Both the position numbers and the translations under genes were made by a program. From the NCBI RefSeq assembly GCF_023973825.1, contig NC_090126.1, positions 868,001-932,000 of the forward strand: a DNA stretch of 64,000 nucleotides, read 5' to 3'. This DNA is from Plasmodium brasilianum (Eukaryota > Apicomplexa > Aconoidasida > Haemosporida > Plasmodiidae). Shown here piece after piece: positions 52,778 to 64,000 of this stretch (position 1 is the first letter of the stretch; each line of letters starts with the position of its first letter). The notes under the pieces are model-generated. The model searched no databases, was not told the origin of the DNA, and was given only the letters and a program-made list of their open reading frames with translations.

Positions 52778-55700
52778 AATGTTACAACTTACAGAAACAT
52801 TTTAACTCAAAAATGTGTTATTTGTAAACAAGTGCACATAACACAATTTTTGAATAAAAAATATTTTTTATAAAAACATATAATAATAATACCGCAAAAA
52901 ATACGACAAAATGTGTAGAACTGTTCTACGTGCTATGTGCATATATATACATACATATATGTTTAGCTGTAAAACATGTATGTATATTTTTTAAATAAAT
53001 CCAAATTTTTAAGTTACGTGAAAGTGTAAGGCATTAAAGTTTTTTTCTATCTTTAGTTATCACTTTAACACAATTAGTGTGTGTATGTATGTTTTATACA
53101 TATTAATGTGTCATTAAATGGTTACGCTTGTGACAACACTGGAGAGGGGAGTACAGTAAATTTCAGTAGTTGTATATCATCATAAGGTATACATACGCAA
53201 ATCTATGTATATATATGCGCATGTATGTAGGTATGTATGTATGTATATATATTATATATATATGTACGCATGCCCGCAGGACGGTAGATACGCTAACAAC
53301 CACCATGGAATCAGTAAACTCAATCTGATGATAAATAATTTTTTTTTTTTTTTAATATATTCATAAAAATAATTATATATACAAAGTGTACCTATCAATA
53401 TAAACACAAAATGAGTGTAAATAATAGAAAAAAAAGTATTTATTTTTATAAAAATAGGAGCACAAATAGTATTGAAGTTGTAAACTCCCAAAAGAGTAAT
53501 TCCTTTATGAGTAATAATTCAAACAATGAAAATAAAAACAAAAATATAAGTAAAACAAAAGAAGATTTTCTAAAAAGTTATTTTGGAATTTTCATTAATA
53601 ATAATAATACTTGGAAAAAATCCAATGATTCAATATTTTACGAAATTAAAAGTTCAGAAGAGAATAAAATTAATAGCCACTTAACTTTTGAAAGTGCCGA
53701 TGAAGATGAAATTGAAAATATAGATGCACAAATAGGATCATCAAGGAGATCTTTCTATTCTATATATGACTACACCGATGAAACTGAGAGTAGTGATTAT
53801 AATATGTTAAATGTGAATCAAGGATACGAATTCTTTTACAATGAAAAAACATTAGATCCATCAATTACAGGAAAAATGCTCTTACATGAGCTTGGAAATA
53901 ATTACATGCACATCTACGATACGGACAATTTTTATAGCAATGATGAAAGTAGTGAGGATATAACTGAAGAAGTACACTCCACGAGAAATAAAAAAGCGGA
54001 TAAAAGTAGGAAAACCTCAAAAAGGGCTGCAAAAAAGACGGTAAAAAGGGCAGAAAAAAGTGCTGTAAAAAGAGAAGTATATATCGCATCGGACAGAGCA
54101 GCAAGAGGAGAAACGATCGTCGAAACTCAATTTGAGACAAATAACAAAGCGAGAGTAAAATCTGTAGAAGGATCAAGAAACAGTCCTATTAAAAACATAC
54201 GCAATTTGGTGAATCGCTACAAAATGAATAAATCGCAAGCAAACATTCAGTACATTGGAATTATTACCATTCTGAAAAAGTATACATACGTAATAAAAAA
54301 AAACGGTATTATATTTTTTAAGAATAGATTAAATAAAAAGGAAATACTTTTAAGTAGAAAAATTAAAAAAAGGTTCAATAGGTCTAACAATTTTTACTCT
54401 ACATTTAGAAAGTATATAGGTGATATGCGAACGAAGGAAAAGATAAATAAATGCTACTTTTTTAGATATCTATATTTTTGCATGCTCAAAAAAAAATTTC
54501 AAAATTATTATAGGAAAAAAAAATTAAAGACATTAATCAAGTATGCTAATAGACAAAAAAGAAGAAATTCTTATTTAAGCAAATATATAAAATGCTCTTT
54601 ACATGATAAATCTTATATGGAAAAAAAAGACTCTGAAGAATTCACATGGAATAGAAGTCTTGTACAGATTTCGCCAGAGGGTACAAATACTTCTAAAGAA
54701 TCTTTAGATATTCATAGTAAATGCAAAGAAGGCGACAAATATGATATGGACTCCTTTGGCCATGATACGAATAATAATAGAAGTAGCAGCAATGCCTTTA
54801 TTGGTGAAAGAGAAAGAGAAGGTAACACGGAATCTGAAGACAAACATGTGCAAGTAAGTTGCGAAAAAAAAATCATGTCTTATTCTGATTTGGATAGCGA
54901 TCTACAAATGTTTAGAAAAGGGTCGATAAAGAAAAAGAAAAAAAAGAACGCAGAAAAGGAAATAGAAGAGGGACAAGAAATAGAATCAGGAAAGGAAATA
55001 GAAGAGGAACAAGAAATAGAATCAGGAAAGGAAATAGAAGAGGAACAAGAAATAGAATCAGGAAAGGAAATAGAAGAGGGACAAGAAATAGAATCAGGAA
55101 AGGAAATAGAAGAGGGACAAGAAATAGAATCAGGAAAGGAAATAAAAGCCGAAAAGGAAATCGAAGTGGAAAGGGAAAACAAAATTGTAAACAAAGTGGA
55201 AAGAAACATCTGCAGTCAAATGAGCATAAGAAGTGGTGCCAGTCTCAGTGCCAATCCTGAGAGTCCAGTGGAAAATGTGGACCCAGAGGACAATAATAAT
55301 GACGAAGGATTCACAAAGAAAAAGAGTGCATCCGATTGCAACAGTGAAAACGAAGAAATAGATATGCGTTCCAACTGTTCTCAGATCTACAGTAATTCTG
55401 AGAAAATACAAAGGGGTTTAAATAATTCAAAAATTTTTGTCTTATCTGAAAATATAAATGTTATCGAAAAGATTGTTATGTCAAAAGAAGAAGAAAAACA
55501 TAGAATGAATAATCAACATAACAGTATTAGCATAAATTTTTTAAAAATCATAAATAACTCAATTGATACACAAAAAAATATATGTCATAAGGTATGGGAG
55601 AAAAAAAGTTCTGAACAAGTAAGCAATGATATAGCTAGGGGGGAATCTGACCATAGTAAAACATCCGAAATTAATGATCATGCATGTAGTAGTTTTTCTA

Positions 55701-58700
55701 TTATTAAAAGTGTTAGCGATATTATTTTCCCAAATATAAGTAATGGTCATATTGATAGTTTAGGGATTGAAAACAGTAGGAGAGAAAGCTCTAGCAAGAA
55801 TAGCGAAGGAGGTACTAATAGTGATTGCATTGTAGAAAAAAGAAATTATGATAACAAGGAGAAAAGCATTAGCGGGTTTAGTGACAGCATTGTGGACCAG
55901 AGTAATGATAGCAACAAAAGAGAAAATATCAGCCATCGCAGAAGTGTAAGCATAGATGATAGTATAACTGAGAATGAAAATGAAGCACATATACTTACTC
56001 AAAGCAATAATAGTGCTGCTATAGTCACTAAAGAATCAAATTTTTCTGGAAATATTGAAAAAATAAATTATGTCAAGGATGAGGAAGAAAATAAAAATAG
56101 CAAATATACATGTCAAAAGGATACGGAGGATAGCAATAAAGAGAGTAACAAAGAAAGCAGGAACGAGAGCAGTATAGAAAGTAGTAAAGAGAGCAGTATA
56201 GAAAGTAGTAAAGAGAGCAGTATAGAAAGTAGTAAAGAGAGCAGTATAGAAAGTAGTAAAGAGCGCAGTATAGAAAGCAGTAAAGATAGCAGTATAGAAA
56301 GTAGTAAGGAGAGCAGTATAGAAAGTAGTAAAGAGCGCAGTATAGAAAGCAGTAAAGAGGGCATCAAAGGGAGCAGTAAAGAGGGCATCAAAGGGAGCAG
56401 TAAAGAGGGCATCAAAGGGAGCAGTAAAGAGAGCATTAAAGAGGTAAAGAAGTGTATACTCACAGATAACAAAGAAGAATACAATGAGCATGAAATAATA
56501 AGTAAAAACATACACTTGTTAGAAAAAAAAAAAAAAAAAAAAAAATATCCAAACAGATAAATTTTCAAAGACTAAAAATTTATGTCATATTGATGATAAG
56601 GGTAATGAGAAGGACGTACGTTGTCCTAAAATAGACGTATGTAATATTCATCAAAAAAATACACGTAAAGTTATTAATTCTGAAAAAGATATAGAAAATA
56701 ATATGGAAATGGAAATAAGAAAAAGTATGGAAGAGATGTTTAAGACAATTTTTGAAAAGGATATGCTTGAAGATAATTCGGATTTTACAAAAATGGGTGT
56801 AACACGTAATGCTATTTGCGAAAAATGGTTAGACGAAGAGGGCGTAATGGAAGTAAAACAAGAGGACATAAAGGGGGCGGATGCAGCCGTAGAGGAACCG
56901 AACGTAAAGCAGATGAACAAAAAAGACGTAAATCAGATACAGGGAGAGGAGAAAAACGTAAACGAAATAGACGAAGAAGAGGGGGAGATAGTGTCACTAA
57001 GGAAATATGGTCTTTCTTGTACTTGTCACAAACAAGATGAATTATGCAATGGTTTGAGAATGGGGACCCCTAACAATCTTTTTCAATCGTTTGGAAGGGT
57101 TAATAGAGAATGCAATAATTTGGGTAAAGAAAAATTAGAGACGAAAACAAAAGAAAGATACAGAGTATCAAAGGAAGTCATAGAAAAAGAAGAGAGCACA
57201 CAACAAAATGATAAACATAACGTCGACGCGTTAGACGATGCAAATAAATTGTGTTCTAGGCTGCAGAATAAAATTATGAAGGATATTAAAAAGGGATATA
57301 TAAAAAAGATGAAAAGGCTTTTCAAGAAAAGATACAAAAAAATAGAAAAAAATATTTCTGAAAATATTAAAACTATTGTTCATAATTTTAACAGTAATGA
57401 AGATGATTATAAGCACCTTTCGGGTATTCGCCTAACAGAAGAAGAAAAGATAAAAAAAAAAAAAAAAAAAAAAATTAAAGAAAAATAAAAAAGAAGAAAA
57501 AAAAAAAAAGAAAAAGGAAAAGATAAGAGAAAATGGTATAGAATTAATTAGAAATTATACAAATGTTGAAAACTATGCACAATTAGACAATCCCGTTGTT
57601 AATAATGAACAAAATGATCATAAAAAAAATTCAATCTGCGAAGTAGGTCATAACAATGCCATAATTCCTAGCAGTATTAGTGAGGATATAAAGAGCATGC
57701 CGCAAAATAGCTATGACAAGGATAGTACAAACTATTTAGTTAATCGCTATATGCTTACCAGAATTAATAACGATAGTAATAGAGGTAATCCTTTTAGTAC
57801 TGGAAATGTTGGTAGAATTTATCATGATGCACTTAGTCAAAATAACACTTCTAAATGTTTCGGTTCGTATTGTATAAACCATCAAAATAATATGAATAAG
57901 ATGAAAAGTAATTCGAGCGAGAAAAGTAGCCATATGTGTTATGAGCCCTATATAAATATAATGAACATTCTTGAGAAACATAATTCTGGTGAGTATGATA
58001 AAAAAGGAAAAATAGAAAACGAGGAAATAAAACTTGGTATTATTATTCCTCAAAATAATATTAGAAATTCAAAACAAAATGTTATACTTAAAAATTTAAA
58101 ATATACAGGACTTCCTTTTATATCTAACCACTTTAATAACGGAAATGAATTACTTAGTCAGCTGAATTTTACTGAGAAAAGGAACATAGGGGGCCTTTTC
58201 AAAAAAATAGATACTATCGGAAAAGGTAGTATGAGTGGAAAAACTGATGTCAATACAGATGATGGAATAAGCAGAAGGAAGGACATCCATATGAATGTTA
58301 ATATGAACAGATCTACGAAAAACGTCAATGTTTCAAGCAAAATTCATCCTTTTGAATTTGTTAGGGCCGAAAGAGAAAATACCAAGCAACTTAGTAGTAA
58401 CGATATTCTATTGTATAATAGCACTAGTGAACGTTTTATAAACGACAACAAAAAGATTAAGAAAAATAAGGAAGAGAAAGAAGAGCATTTAGTGCTTAGT
58501 TACCAAGCAAGACATAAAATAAAAACTCCTACCATCAAAACAAGTATACAGAAAATTAACAAAACGCTGTACTATCAAAATAATAATATGTATAATAAAA
58601 TTTGGAATAAAGAGACAAAACATATAAATGAAAACAAGTTAAAAAGTACTGCTATCTTTTTTATTCATAAAAGAGGAAAATTAAATAAGAGCACAAAAAG

Positions 58701-60708
58701 TGAAAAAGGTATTTATACCTTATATCAATCAAAAAATCAAATGGATCAAAAATATTTTAGTGATAAAAGAATTTCTCCATATTGGTTATATAGAACAATT
58801 AAACATAGGGGTAAATACATCCCAATTACAAATGTTAATGATAGAAATGTATTTGTAGATAAATCTACTTATTATTCATTAATAAAAGATAGTGTTTCCC
58901 CCTTTTATTACTATGACACTTCATGTATTAACAGAGGGGACCTTTCGAATAATACCTCATTGGGCATACAAAAACTGGATGAAGTTAAAAAATATAAACT
59001 GGAGCAATGTGGATATATGAATGATGCTTGTGTAGTTAGTTGCAATGGTGAGAGCTACTTGCATGTAAACCGAAATGTGGCTAGTGGCGCCATAAGAAGC
59101 AGCAATAATAGCGCTGTGGATGGAAGCCGGGACAGCAGCATAATCGATGGTATGCACACGCATACATACAATGGTGCCATTGTTCTAAGGAGTGGAAGTA
59201 GTAACAGGGCAAAAGGAGATTATTTCCACTTGTACAAAACAAAGGCCATTTGTAATAGCCACCTGTCCGATTTGAACAACATATCATATGAAATGTCAAT
59301 AGGTTATGAAGGCACAAGCACAATAAAAAATTGTCAAACATGCCAAAAGTCTCAGCAGGGAAATGCGCTTTTAGGTAGTAGTATTTTTAATAGAGCTTAC
59401 GATAAAGGGAAAATAAGCATAAATAAAAATAGCCACCTAATAAACAAATATAACAAGACTTGTAGACAAACGCACTTAATAGGTGTGAGGAGCAAGACAT
59501 GTACTAACAACAATAAGGACATTAACAAGAGTAACGACATGAACAACAGTAGCAACATGAAGAGAGTTTCTCGATGTAGTCAACAGACTCATACGTACGC
59601 CTTAAATAGAAGTATACTTTGTAAAAGGACAAATTTGGCAAAAACTCCAAACGTCAAAGAAATGTACGACGTTAGTTATGAGCGTGAGGACGTGAAAAAG
59701 GGGAACAGTTCGATTTTTCAAAAAGAAACAAAACAAAGTTTTAATTGTTTGGACAAATATCATCTACACAGAAATGTTAGCAGCATTGTAAACAGAATTG
59801 TAAACAGACGTCTAAACAACGATGCAGAGAACAACGGTGCGGAAAGAAAGCAGTGTTTTCTTAGCAACAGTAACGATGTAAGATTTGCACGGTTAAGAAT
59901 GAAAATAAAAAATAAAAAAGAAAATATGGAAAAAAAGGAAAATATGGAAAAAAAGGAAAATATGGAAAAAAAGGAAAAGATCGAAAAAATGGAAAAGATC
60001 GAAAAAAAGGAAAAGATCGAAAAAAAGGAAAAGATCGAAAAAAACAATAATAATGCTTATAACAAAAATAACGGAAACAACGAAAGTATATGGAACTTAG
60101 CAAATTGTTACATTACAAGTGATAGCAACGCTCTTTACACAAATGGAAAATTGCATAACGATAATATTTTAAAAAAGAAGAATAAAAATAATTTATTCCC
60201 AGTCCAACATAATAATAAAACAAAGAAAGCAGTAAAAAGAGACAGCGAAAAAAATGAACGTCACTCGTGTAAAATGAAAGACGGGATATTGTCATGTACT
60301 AGTGATTTTCACATAAATAAAATTACTTCAAAAAACTGCATTTTAAAAAATATGTGCACTAGTGCATATAATTATTTTACTAATATATATGATACGAGAA
60401 CAAATGAAAAGGATGTAGAAATTATGAACAAGTATCATCTTAAAGTAAAAAAAATTTCTTTCAATCGCAAAAATCAACCTTATCAAATGACTGATATATA
60501 TAATATAAGAAACATGCCATTTTATATTTCAAATAATTCTTTTTTCTTTGATAATGTATTTAATACTCATATAAAAAAGGTTGCACTGAATAATAGGAAC
60601 ATTCAAAGTTTTCATATATGCTCCATTAATTCTTCACCATATGATCAAGTGAAGAGCACAAATTACAGGCATTATATGGAAAATATAGGTATATACAGGG
60701 ATTTCTGA
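52682..60708 (+). CDS. Giant conserved protein of unknown function, two poly-A frameshifts
   Basis: Three long plus-strand frames are one gene: 53411-56560, 56547-57488 and 57475-60708. Between them, coding text continues without a stop (NIQTDKFSKTKNLCHIDDKG after the first break, IRENGIELIRNYTNVENYAQ after the second), and each frame change falls inside a 23-A run (56523-56545 and 57452-57474). Corrected length is about 2,430 aa from ATG 53411. A 5' extension is plausible: exons 52682..52701 and 53280..53313 (CAG|GTACAA, CCGCAG|G, TCA|GTAAAC) joining AAAG|TGT at 53387 in phase. Visible features: acidic/Ser-rich N-terminus; a basic, aromatic region with many KKK motifs (about 290-400 of the main frame); EIEEGQEIESGK and ESSKESSI repeats; Lys/Glu repeat near the C-terminus (KENMEK). 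A conserved block near 58640-58920 (YWLYRTIKHRGKYIPI) may be structured. No known domain. Confidence 0.7.
54952..55146 (+). repeat. Coding 36-bp repeat (EIEEGQEIESGK)
   Basis: About five copies of a 36-bp unit encoding EIEEGQEIESGK or EIEEEQEIESGK, in frame in the giant protein gene. Confidence 0.92.
56131..56442 (+). repeat. Coding 24-bp repeat (ESSKESSI / KEGIKGSS)
   Basis: About ten copies of GAGAGCAGTATAGAAAGTAG plus TAAA, encoding SSIESSKE, followed by three copies of a related unit encoding EGIKGSSK. In frame. Confidence 0.9.
56523..56545 (+). other. 23-A run at first frame break in giant gene
   Basis: The frame of the upstream exon stops at YPNR just after this run; shifting by one base restores a long coding text. 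The assembly likely has one A too many here (or two too few). Confidence 0.8.
57452..57474 (+). other. 23-A run at second frame break in giant gene
   Basis: The middle frame ends IKEK-stop just after this run; a one-base shift restores the frame [20 protein letters not shown] and continues to 60708. Confidence 0.8.
59919..60046 (+). repeat. Coding 15/18-bp repeat (KENMEK / KEKIEK)
   Basis: Eight or so copies of GAAAATATGGAAAAAAAG or GAAAAGATCGAAAAAAAG in frame near the end of the giant protein gene. Confidence 0.88.
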
Positions 60709-60829
60709 AGCTTCAAGCTACTCTTGTCAAGCCATATACTCGCTTTGTATCACAAAAACCTATATAAGCGAAATGACATTACGCAAAAGAATTCGTATGT
60801 TAGGGTCAAGACTTGACTATTCCTTTTTC

Positions 60830-60987
60830 GTTTTTTCGTTTTTTCGTTTAGTCGTTTTTTCGTTTTTTCGTTTAGTCGTTTTTTCGTTTTTTCGTTTTTT
60901 CGTTTAGTCGTTTTTTCGTTTTTTCATTTTTTCATTTTTTCATTTTGTCGTTTTTTCATTTTTTCATTTTTTCATTTTGTCGTTTTT
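60830..60987. repeat. 8-bp based T-rich tandem repeat
   Basis: Repeats of CGTTTTTT with interspersed CGTTTAGT, shading to CATTTTTT and CATTTTGT variants further on. Confidence 0.85.
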
Positions 60988-61311
60988 TCATTTTTTTGCT
61001 TATTTGCTTTTTTGCCTATTTTGCTATTTCAATTTTTTTTGCTTTTTTTTGATATTTTTTTTTCGACATGTACCTTATCCCGCTTGTGCACTATGAAATT
61101 TCTCTGAGGGCACGGAATGACAATGCTCATGTTATTTTCCTTGTTACATCTGTAAATGCCAATAATTATTGCGCCCTTTTTCAGATAGTTCTACAAAGTA
61201 AAGGCAATCAATCACGTGAATTTATGACGCGTAGGGTCAAAAAAATTAAATGTAAATATTCGCGTTTGTACATTTGTACATATGCACGCACAAATGCCCA
61301 TACATGCACTC

Positions 61312-61481
61312 ATACATATACACACATACATATACACACATACATATACACACATACATATACACACATACATATACACACATACATATACACACATACA
61401 TATACACACATACATATACACACATACATATACACATATACATATACACAAATACATATACACAAATACATATACACAAAT

Positions 61482-61515
<34 letters not shown>
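61312..61515. repeat. 12-bp tandem repeat and (CA)n run
   Basis: About 14 copies of ACACATACATAT, some ACAAATACATAT, ending in a (CA)n stretch. Confidence 0.9.
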
Positions 61516-61538
61516 GATACAAACTTTGGCCTTGCGTG

Positions 61539-64000
61539 TCAAACCTGAAAGAGGAGGAAGAAGTGCTTCGAATGGAATTTTGGATTAACTGCTTTTTGCA
61601 ATAAATTGGTTTTCATTTTTTTCTGACTATCAGTATAAGTACCATCTATAAAAGCTTCAATGGCGGAAATGTTTAAGGAATTATTTTTGATTGGAAACGT
61701 GTAACCAATAAGGTGATATAGTAACTCATCAATAAACAAACTAGCTGATGTGAATTGTAGAAAATATAAATAGAAATAATAATTATCTACAAATATATGT
61801 TCAATTTTTTTGTATATATTTTCAACAAGTAGATTTCCATATTTAAAAAACTGAATTTGCTTTTTATAATTTTCTAAAAATAATAAATTATGTGCTTTGC
61901 TTATACTTATTTCGTTCGATTTTTTTTTTTTAAATGTATCAACATTTACATACACATCGTTATTTAAATACTGCACAGATAAAGTGTTGTTTAGTTCCAT
62001 TAGTAAGTAAATATTTCTTTTCTTTTTCTTTTTCTTTTTTTCTACTTCTTCTACGTCTACATTTACTTCTTCCATTTCTTTCTTTTTCTCCTTTTCCTGT
62101 TTCTTATTACGTAGTGATTCGATGCTCTCATGAAAACTGCTATCCCTTTGTATTCCCAATTTTTTTTTTATATAATCATTATAAAGATTAGTTTCTGTGC
62201 TTTCTCTAAGGTAGTATTCAACAAAAGCACTGTTAATATCTCTCCTTCTAAATATATTCTGAATGTTGTTAAAAATTAGTATCAAGTCACTATCGTTATA
62301 TTCACACATGTACTCAAAATAATTTATGCTTTCCGCTTTTTCGTTGTATGATATAACATTTTGATGTGATTTTAATTTTAAATAATTTTTAAATATAATA
62401 CATTTTGTACATTGTAAAATGCCTGCAACAACTAGATTGAACAGAATTAAAGGAGATTTCTGTATATAGCACACATTATACTTGGACAATTTATTATTGT
62501 ATATATAGGATGGTATCTGATCACTCAGAATAATTATATTATGATTTTTTCTTTTATATAACACTTTTAGAAATGTATTTAACGACTCTGGCCAATATAT
62601 CAATATTATGAAATCCGTGTGTTGCGAGTTTTCCCCTTTTATACTTTTTTCTCTTCCCCTATTTTTCTCGCTTGATTTTCTATTCTTTTCTAACGGGCTT
62701 CCTTGACTAGGTCGCACTGGATTAGGTCCCATTTCACAAGGTGTCATTTCACCATTTTGAACTTCGTTCTGTAGTTCATCCCCTTCATCATGCACTATTT
62801 CTCCATCGGAGTTACAGTTATATTTTTCTCTTTTATCCATCCTGCTATGCTTTTTGCTATGCTTTTTATGGTCATGTGGGACTTTTTTTTTCCCCTCCTC
62901 TAACTTCTTGTTCACCATCTTTTCCTTCTTCTTCCCCTTATTCTTCATCTCTTCCTTATTTATGTTAACTCGTTGTTCTCCTTTTTCAGTTCCCTCAAGT
63001 GGAGAAGAATTGTCCATTTCATAATTACGACTGTTGCTACTATTTGATGTGCTGCTAACAGAAGTGTCGCTATTCGACGTACCTCTAACCGACGTGCCAT
63101 TAGGATATGAGTTTTTATTACGATAAGGTGCTTCTGCGTTTTTCCTTCTTAGGTTAAAAATTTGAATTGCTTGTAAATAATTCTCTACTCTATATATATT
63201 TAAAACAGGATTAAAAAATATATTATTTTCATTTTTTAAAATCCTCATTTCTGAGTAATATGTGTTTTGATTATTGGTGTTATGTTCTTCAGATCCTTCA
63301 TCTGGTGCATTTCTTTGGTTTTTATTTCTTGGTGTTTTAACAGAGTCGATATTATCCATCCAATCTAAATTTACTTTCTTAATATTTTGAATTTTTTGTA
63401 GTATATTATACTTATCTGTTAGTACGATAAAGTAAGTATTACTAGATGTGTATACAAAATTAAGTGGATTTAATTTTATCTCATTGTAGTCATTTATTAT
63501 TCCTATTATGTAAGCATTATAATTCATATACATATACTGCACTATGGTTACAAAATGAAAATTAAAAAAAGAAGGCGGTAATTTAATTTTATATATATTA
63601 TATTTTATGCCTTTTATATAATTTACATAATTATTATAAGAACTGTAGAAGAAATCTTCATCGAAATTGTGTGAAAAGAAACCTTTATACATACTTTTCT
63701 TTTTTGTATCTTTCTGTAAATTGGCATATAAAGACTTACTTTTTTTGTTTTTATTAATATTTAGGTGTACTGCTTCTGTATTTTCCTTTCCCTTGCTTCC
63801 AACATTTTTCCCGTTTGTATTTCCCTTAGTGTTGACTTTTACCCCCCTGGAAGCGTCTATTTCTACTTCTCCCCCCAAAGAGTTCACCTCTTCACCCCCT
63901 ACGCCTATCTCTCCACCTACTACATCCGCTTCTTCCTTTTCTTTTGACTCATCCTTTTCACCACTTTTGGCAATATCAATTTCGTAAAAGTCATTCCTTC
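61539..64000 (-). CDS. C-terminal gating-ring part of a BK/Slo-like potassium channel (5'-partial)
   Basis: The frame is open to the right edge of the window, so the N-terminus and the membrane pore lie outside; about 820 codons are visible. In order it matches the C-terminal half of Slo-type channels: the end of RCK1 (KLPPSFFNFHFVTIVQYMYM...KLNPLNFVYTSSNTYFIVLTD, about 63370-63620), a low-complexity Lys/Glu/Ser linker, then RCK2 (FIILIYWPESLNTFLKVLYK...IIILSD...VVAGILQCTKCIIFKNY, and DLILIFNNIQNIFRRRDINS). The next segment, LMELNNTLSVQYLN, corresponds to the ITELVNDTNVQFLD strand of BK, followed by GNLLVENIYKKIEHIFVDNYYF and LIDELLYHLIGY like the BK tail. The Asp-rich calcium bowl of BK is absent. 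Such channels open a K+ pore on voltage or ligand. The two P. falciparum K+ channels I know of map elsewhere, so this may be a further one. Confidence 0.8.
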   Translation of the reverse strand, partial: RNDFYEIDIAKSGEKDESKEKEEADVVGGEIGVGGEEVNSLGGEVEIDASRGVKVNTKGNTNGKNVGSKGKENTEAVHLNINKNKKSKSLYANLQKDTKKKSMYKGFFSHNFDEDFFYSSYNNYVNYIKGIKYNIYKIKLPPSFFNFHFVTIVQYMYMNYNAYIIGIINDYNEIKLNPLNFVYTSSNTYFIVLTDKYNILQKIQNIKKVNLDWMDNIDSVKTPRNKNQRNAPDEGSEEHNTNNQNTYYSEMRILKNENNIFFNPVLNIYRVENYLQAIQIFNLRRKNAEAPYRNKNSYPNGTSVRGTSNSDTSVSSTSNSSNSRNYEMDNSSPLEGTEKGEQRVNINKEEMKNKGKKKEKMVNKKLEEGKKKVPHDHKKHSKKHSRMDKREKYNCNSDGEIVHDEGDELQNEVQNGEMTPCEMGPNPVRPSQGSPLEKNRKSSEKNRGREKSIKGENSQHTDFIILIYWPESLNTFLKVLYKRKNHNIIILSDQIPSYIYNNKLSKYNVCYIQKSPLILFNLVVAGILQCTKCIIFKNYLKLKSHQNVISYNEKAESINYFEYMCEYNDSDLILIFNNIQNIFRRRDINSAFVEYYLRESTETNLYNDYIKKKLGIQRDSSFHESIESLRNKKQEKEKKKEMEEVNVDVEEVEKKKKKKKRNIYLLMELNNTLSVQYLNNDVYVNVDTFKKKKSNEISISKAHNLLFLENYKKQIQFFKYGNLLVENIYKKIEHIFVDNYYFYLYFLQFTSASLFIDELLYHLIGYTFPIKNNSLNISAIEAFIDGTYTDSQKKMKTNLLQKAVNPKFHSKHFFLLFQV

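Larger units (their letters stand above)
60709..61538. other. Intergenic between convergent giant gene and K+ channel gene
   Basis: About 0.8 kb of 3' flank from both genes. It contains a T/CG-rich GTTTTTTCGTTTTTTC array (60830-60987) and a CA/TA minisatellite (61312-61515). The open frames over the latter are repeat artefacts. Confidence 0.6.

Noticed and set aside
56036..56568. Antisense frames LLLSILLSLL/FTTFYTAL opposite the giant gene
   Set aside because: Shadows of the ESSKESSI coding repeat.
61068..61604. 178-codon plus-strand frame spanning the CA/TA repeat
   Set aside because: Mostly minisatellite; its 3' part overlaps the end of the channel gene and it has no coding-like start region.

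Overview
The window is a nuclear chromosome segment of a malaria parasite (Plasmodium), probably not P. falciparum. Signs: very A+T-rich DNA with long (A)n, (T)n and (TA)n runs, asparagine/lysine-rich insertions in proteins, small introns with GTAAGT/GTATGN donors, and genes known only from this lineage (PTEX150, the four-cyclic-nucleotide-domain PKG, ClpR, PanK2). From memory, the fourteen main loci follow, in reverse order, the block PF3D7_1437400 down to PF3D7_1436100 of P. falciparum chromosome 14. I am sure of the anchors PanK2, ribonucleotide reductase R1, ClpR, PKG and PTEX150; the rest of the collinearity is inferred from them.

Layout, left to right. 0.4-2.7 kb (-): pantothenate kinase 2. 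6.2-7.9 kb (+): a four-exon coiled-coil protein of unknown function. 13.2-15.9 kb (+): ribonucleotide reductase large subunit in two exons. 16.8-17.8 kb (-): a three-exon membrane-anchored rubredoxin-like protein with a secretory leader. 19.9-22.4 kb (-): a NAT8-like membrane N-acetyltransferase split by a huge Asn-rich insertion. 24.7-25.6 kb (+): an FHIT-type Ap3A hydrolase. 26.5-27.2 kb (+): apicoplast ClpR. 27.6-30.5 kb (+): a helical-repeat, probably organellar protein with a homopolymer frameshift. 32.2-36.8 kb (+): five-exon PKG. 37.7-39.1 kb (-): an MTG1/RbgA-type circularly permuted GTPase. 40.3-43.9 kb (-): a large unknown protein with a KECTEECK repeat. 45.5-48.3 kb (-): PTEX150. 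53.4-60.7 kb (+): one giant unknown protein broken into three frames by two poly-A frameshifts. 61.5-64.0 kb (-): the C-terminal gating-ring part of a BK/Slo-like potassium channel, running off the right edge.

There are no operons; genes stand alone, separated by 0.3-5 kb of A+T-rich DNA rich in minisatellites. Several products belong to organelles or export (ClpR, the GTPase, the rubredoxin-like protein, PTEX150), others to nucleotide/CoA metabolism (R1, PanK2, FHIT) or signalling (PKG, K+ channel).

I see no tRNA, rRNA, CRISPR array, transposon or integrated virus. The most useful observations are exon structures that single-frame ORF finding misses, the BK-like channel fragment, the NAT8-like acetyltransferase, and three coding-looking short pieces in otherwise empty DNA. 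I do not find convincing evidence of a wholly new multi-gene system.
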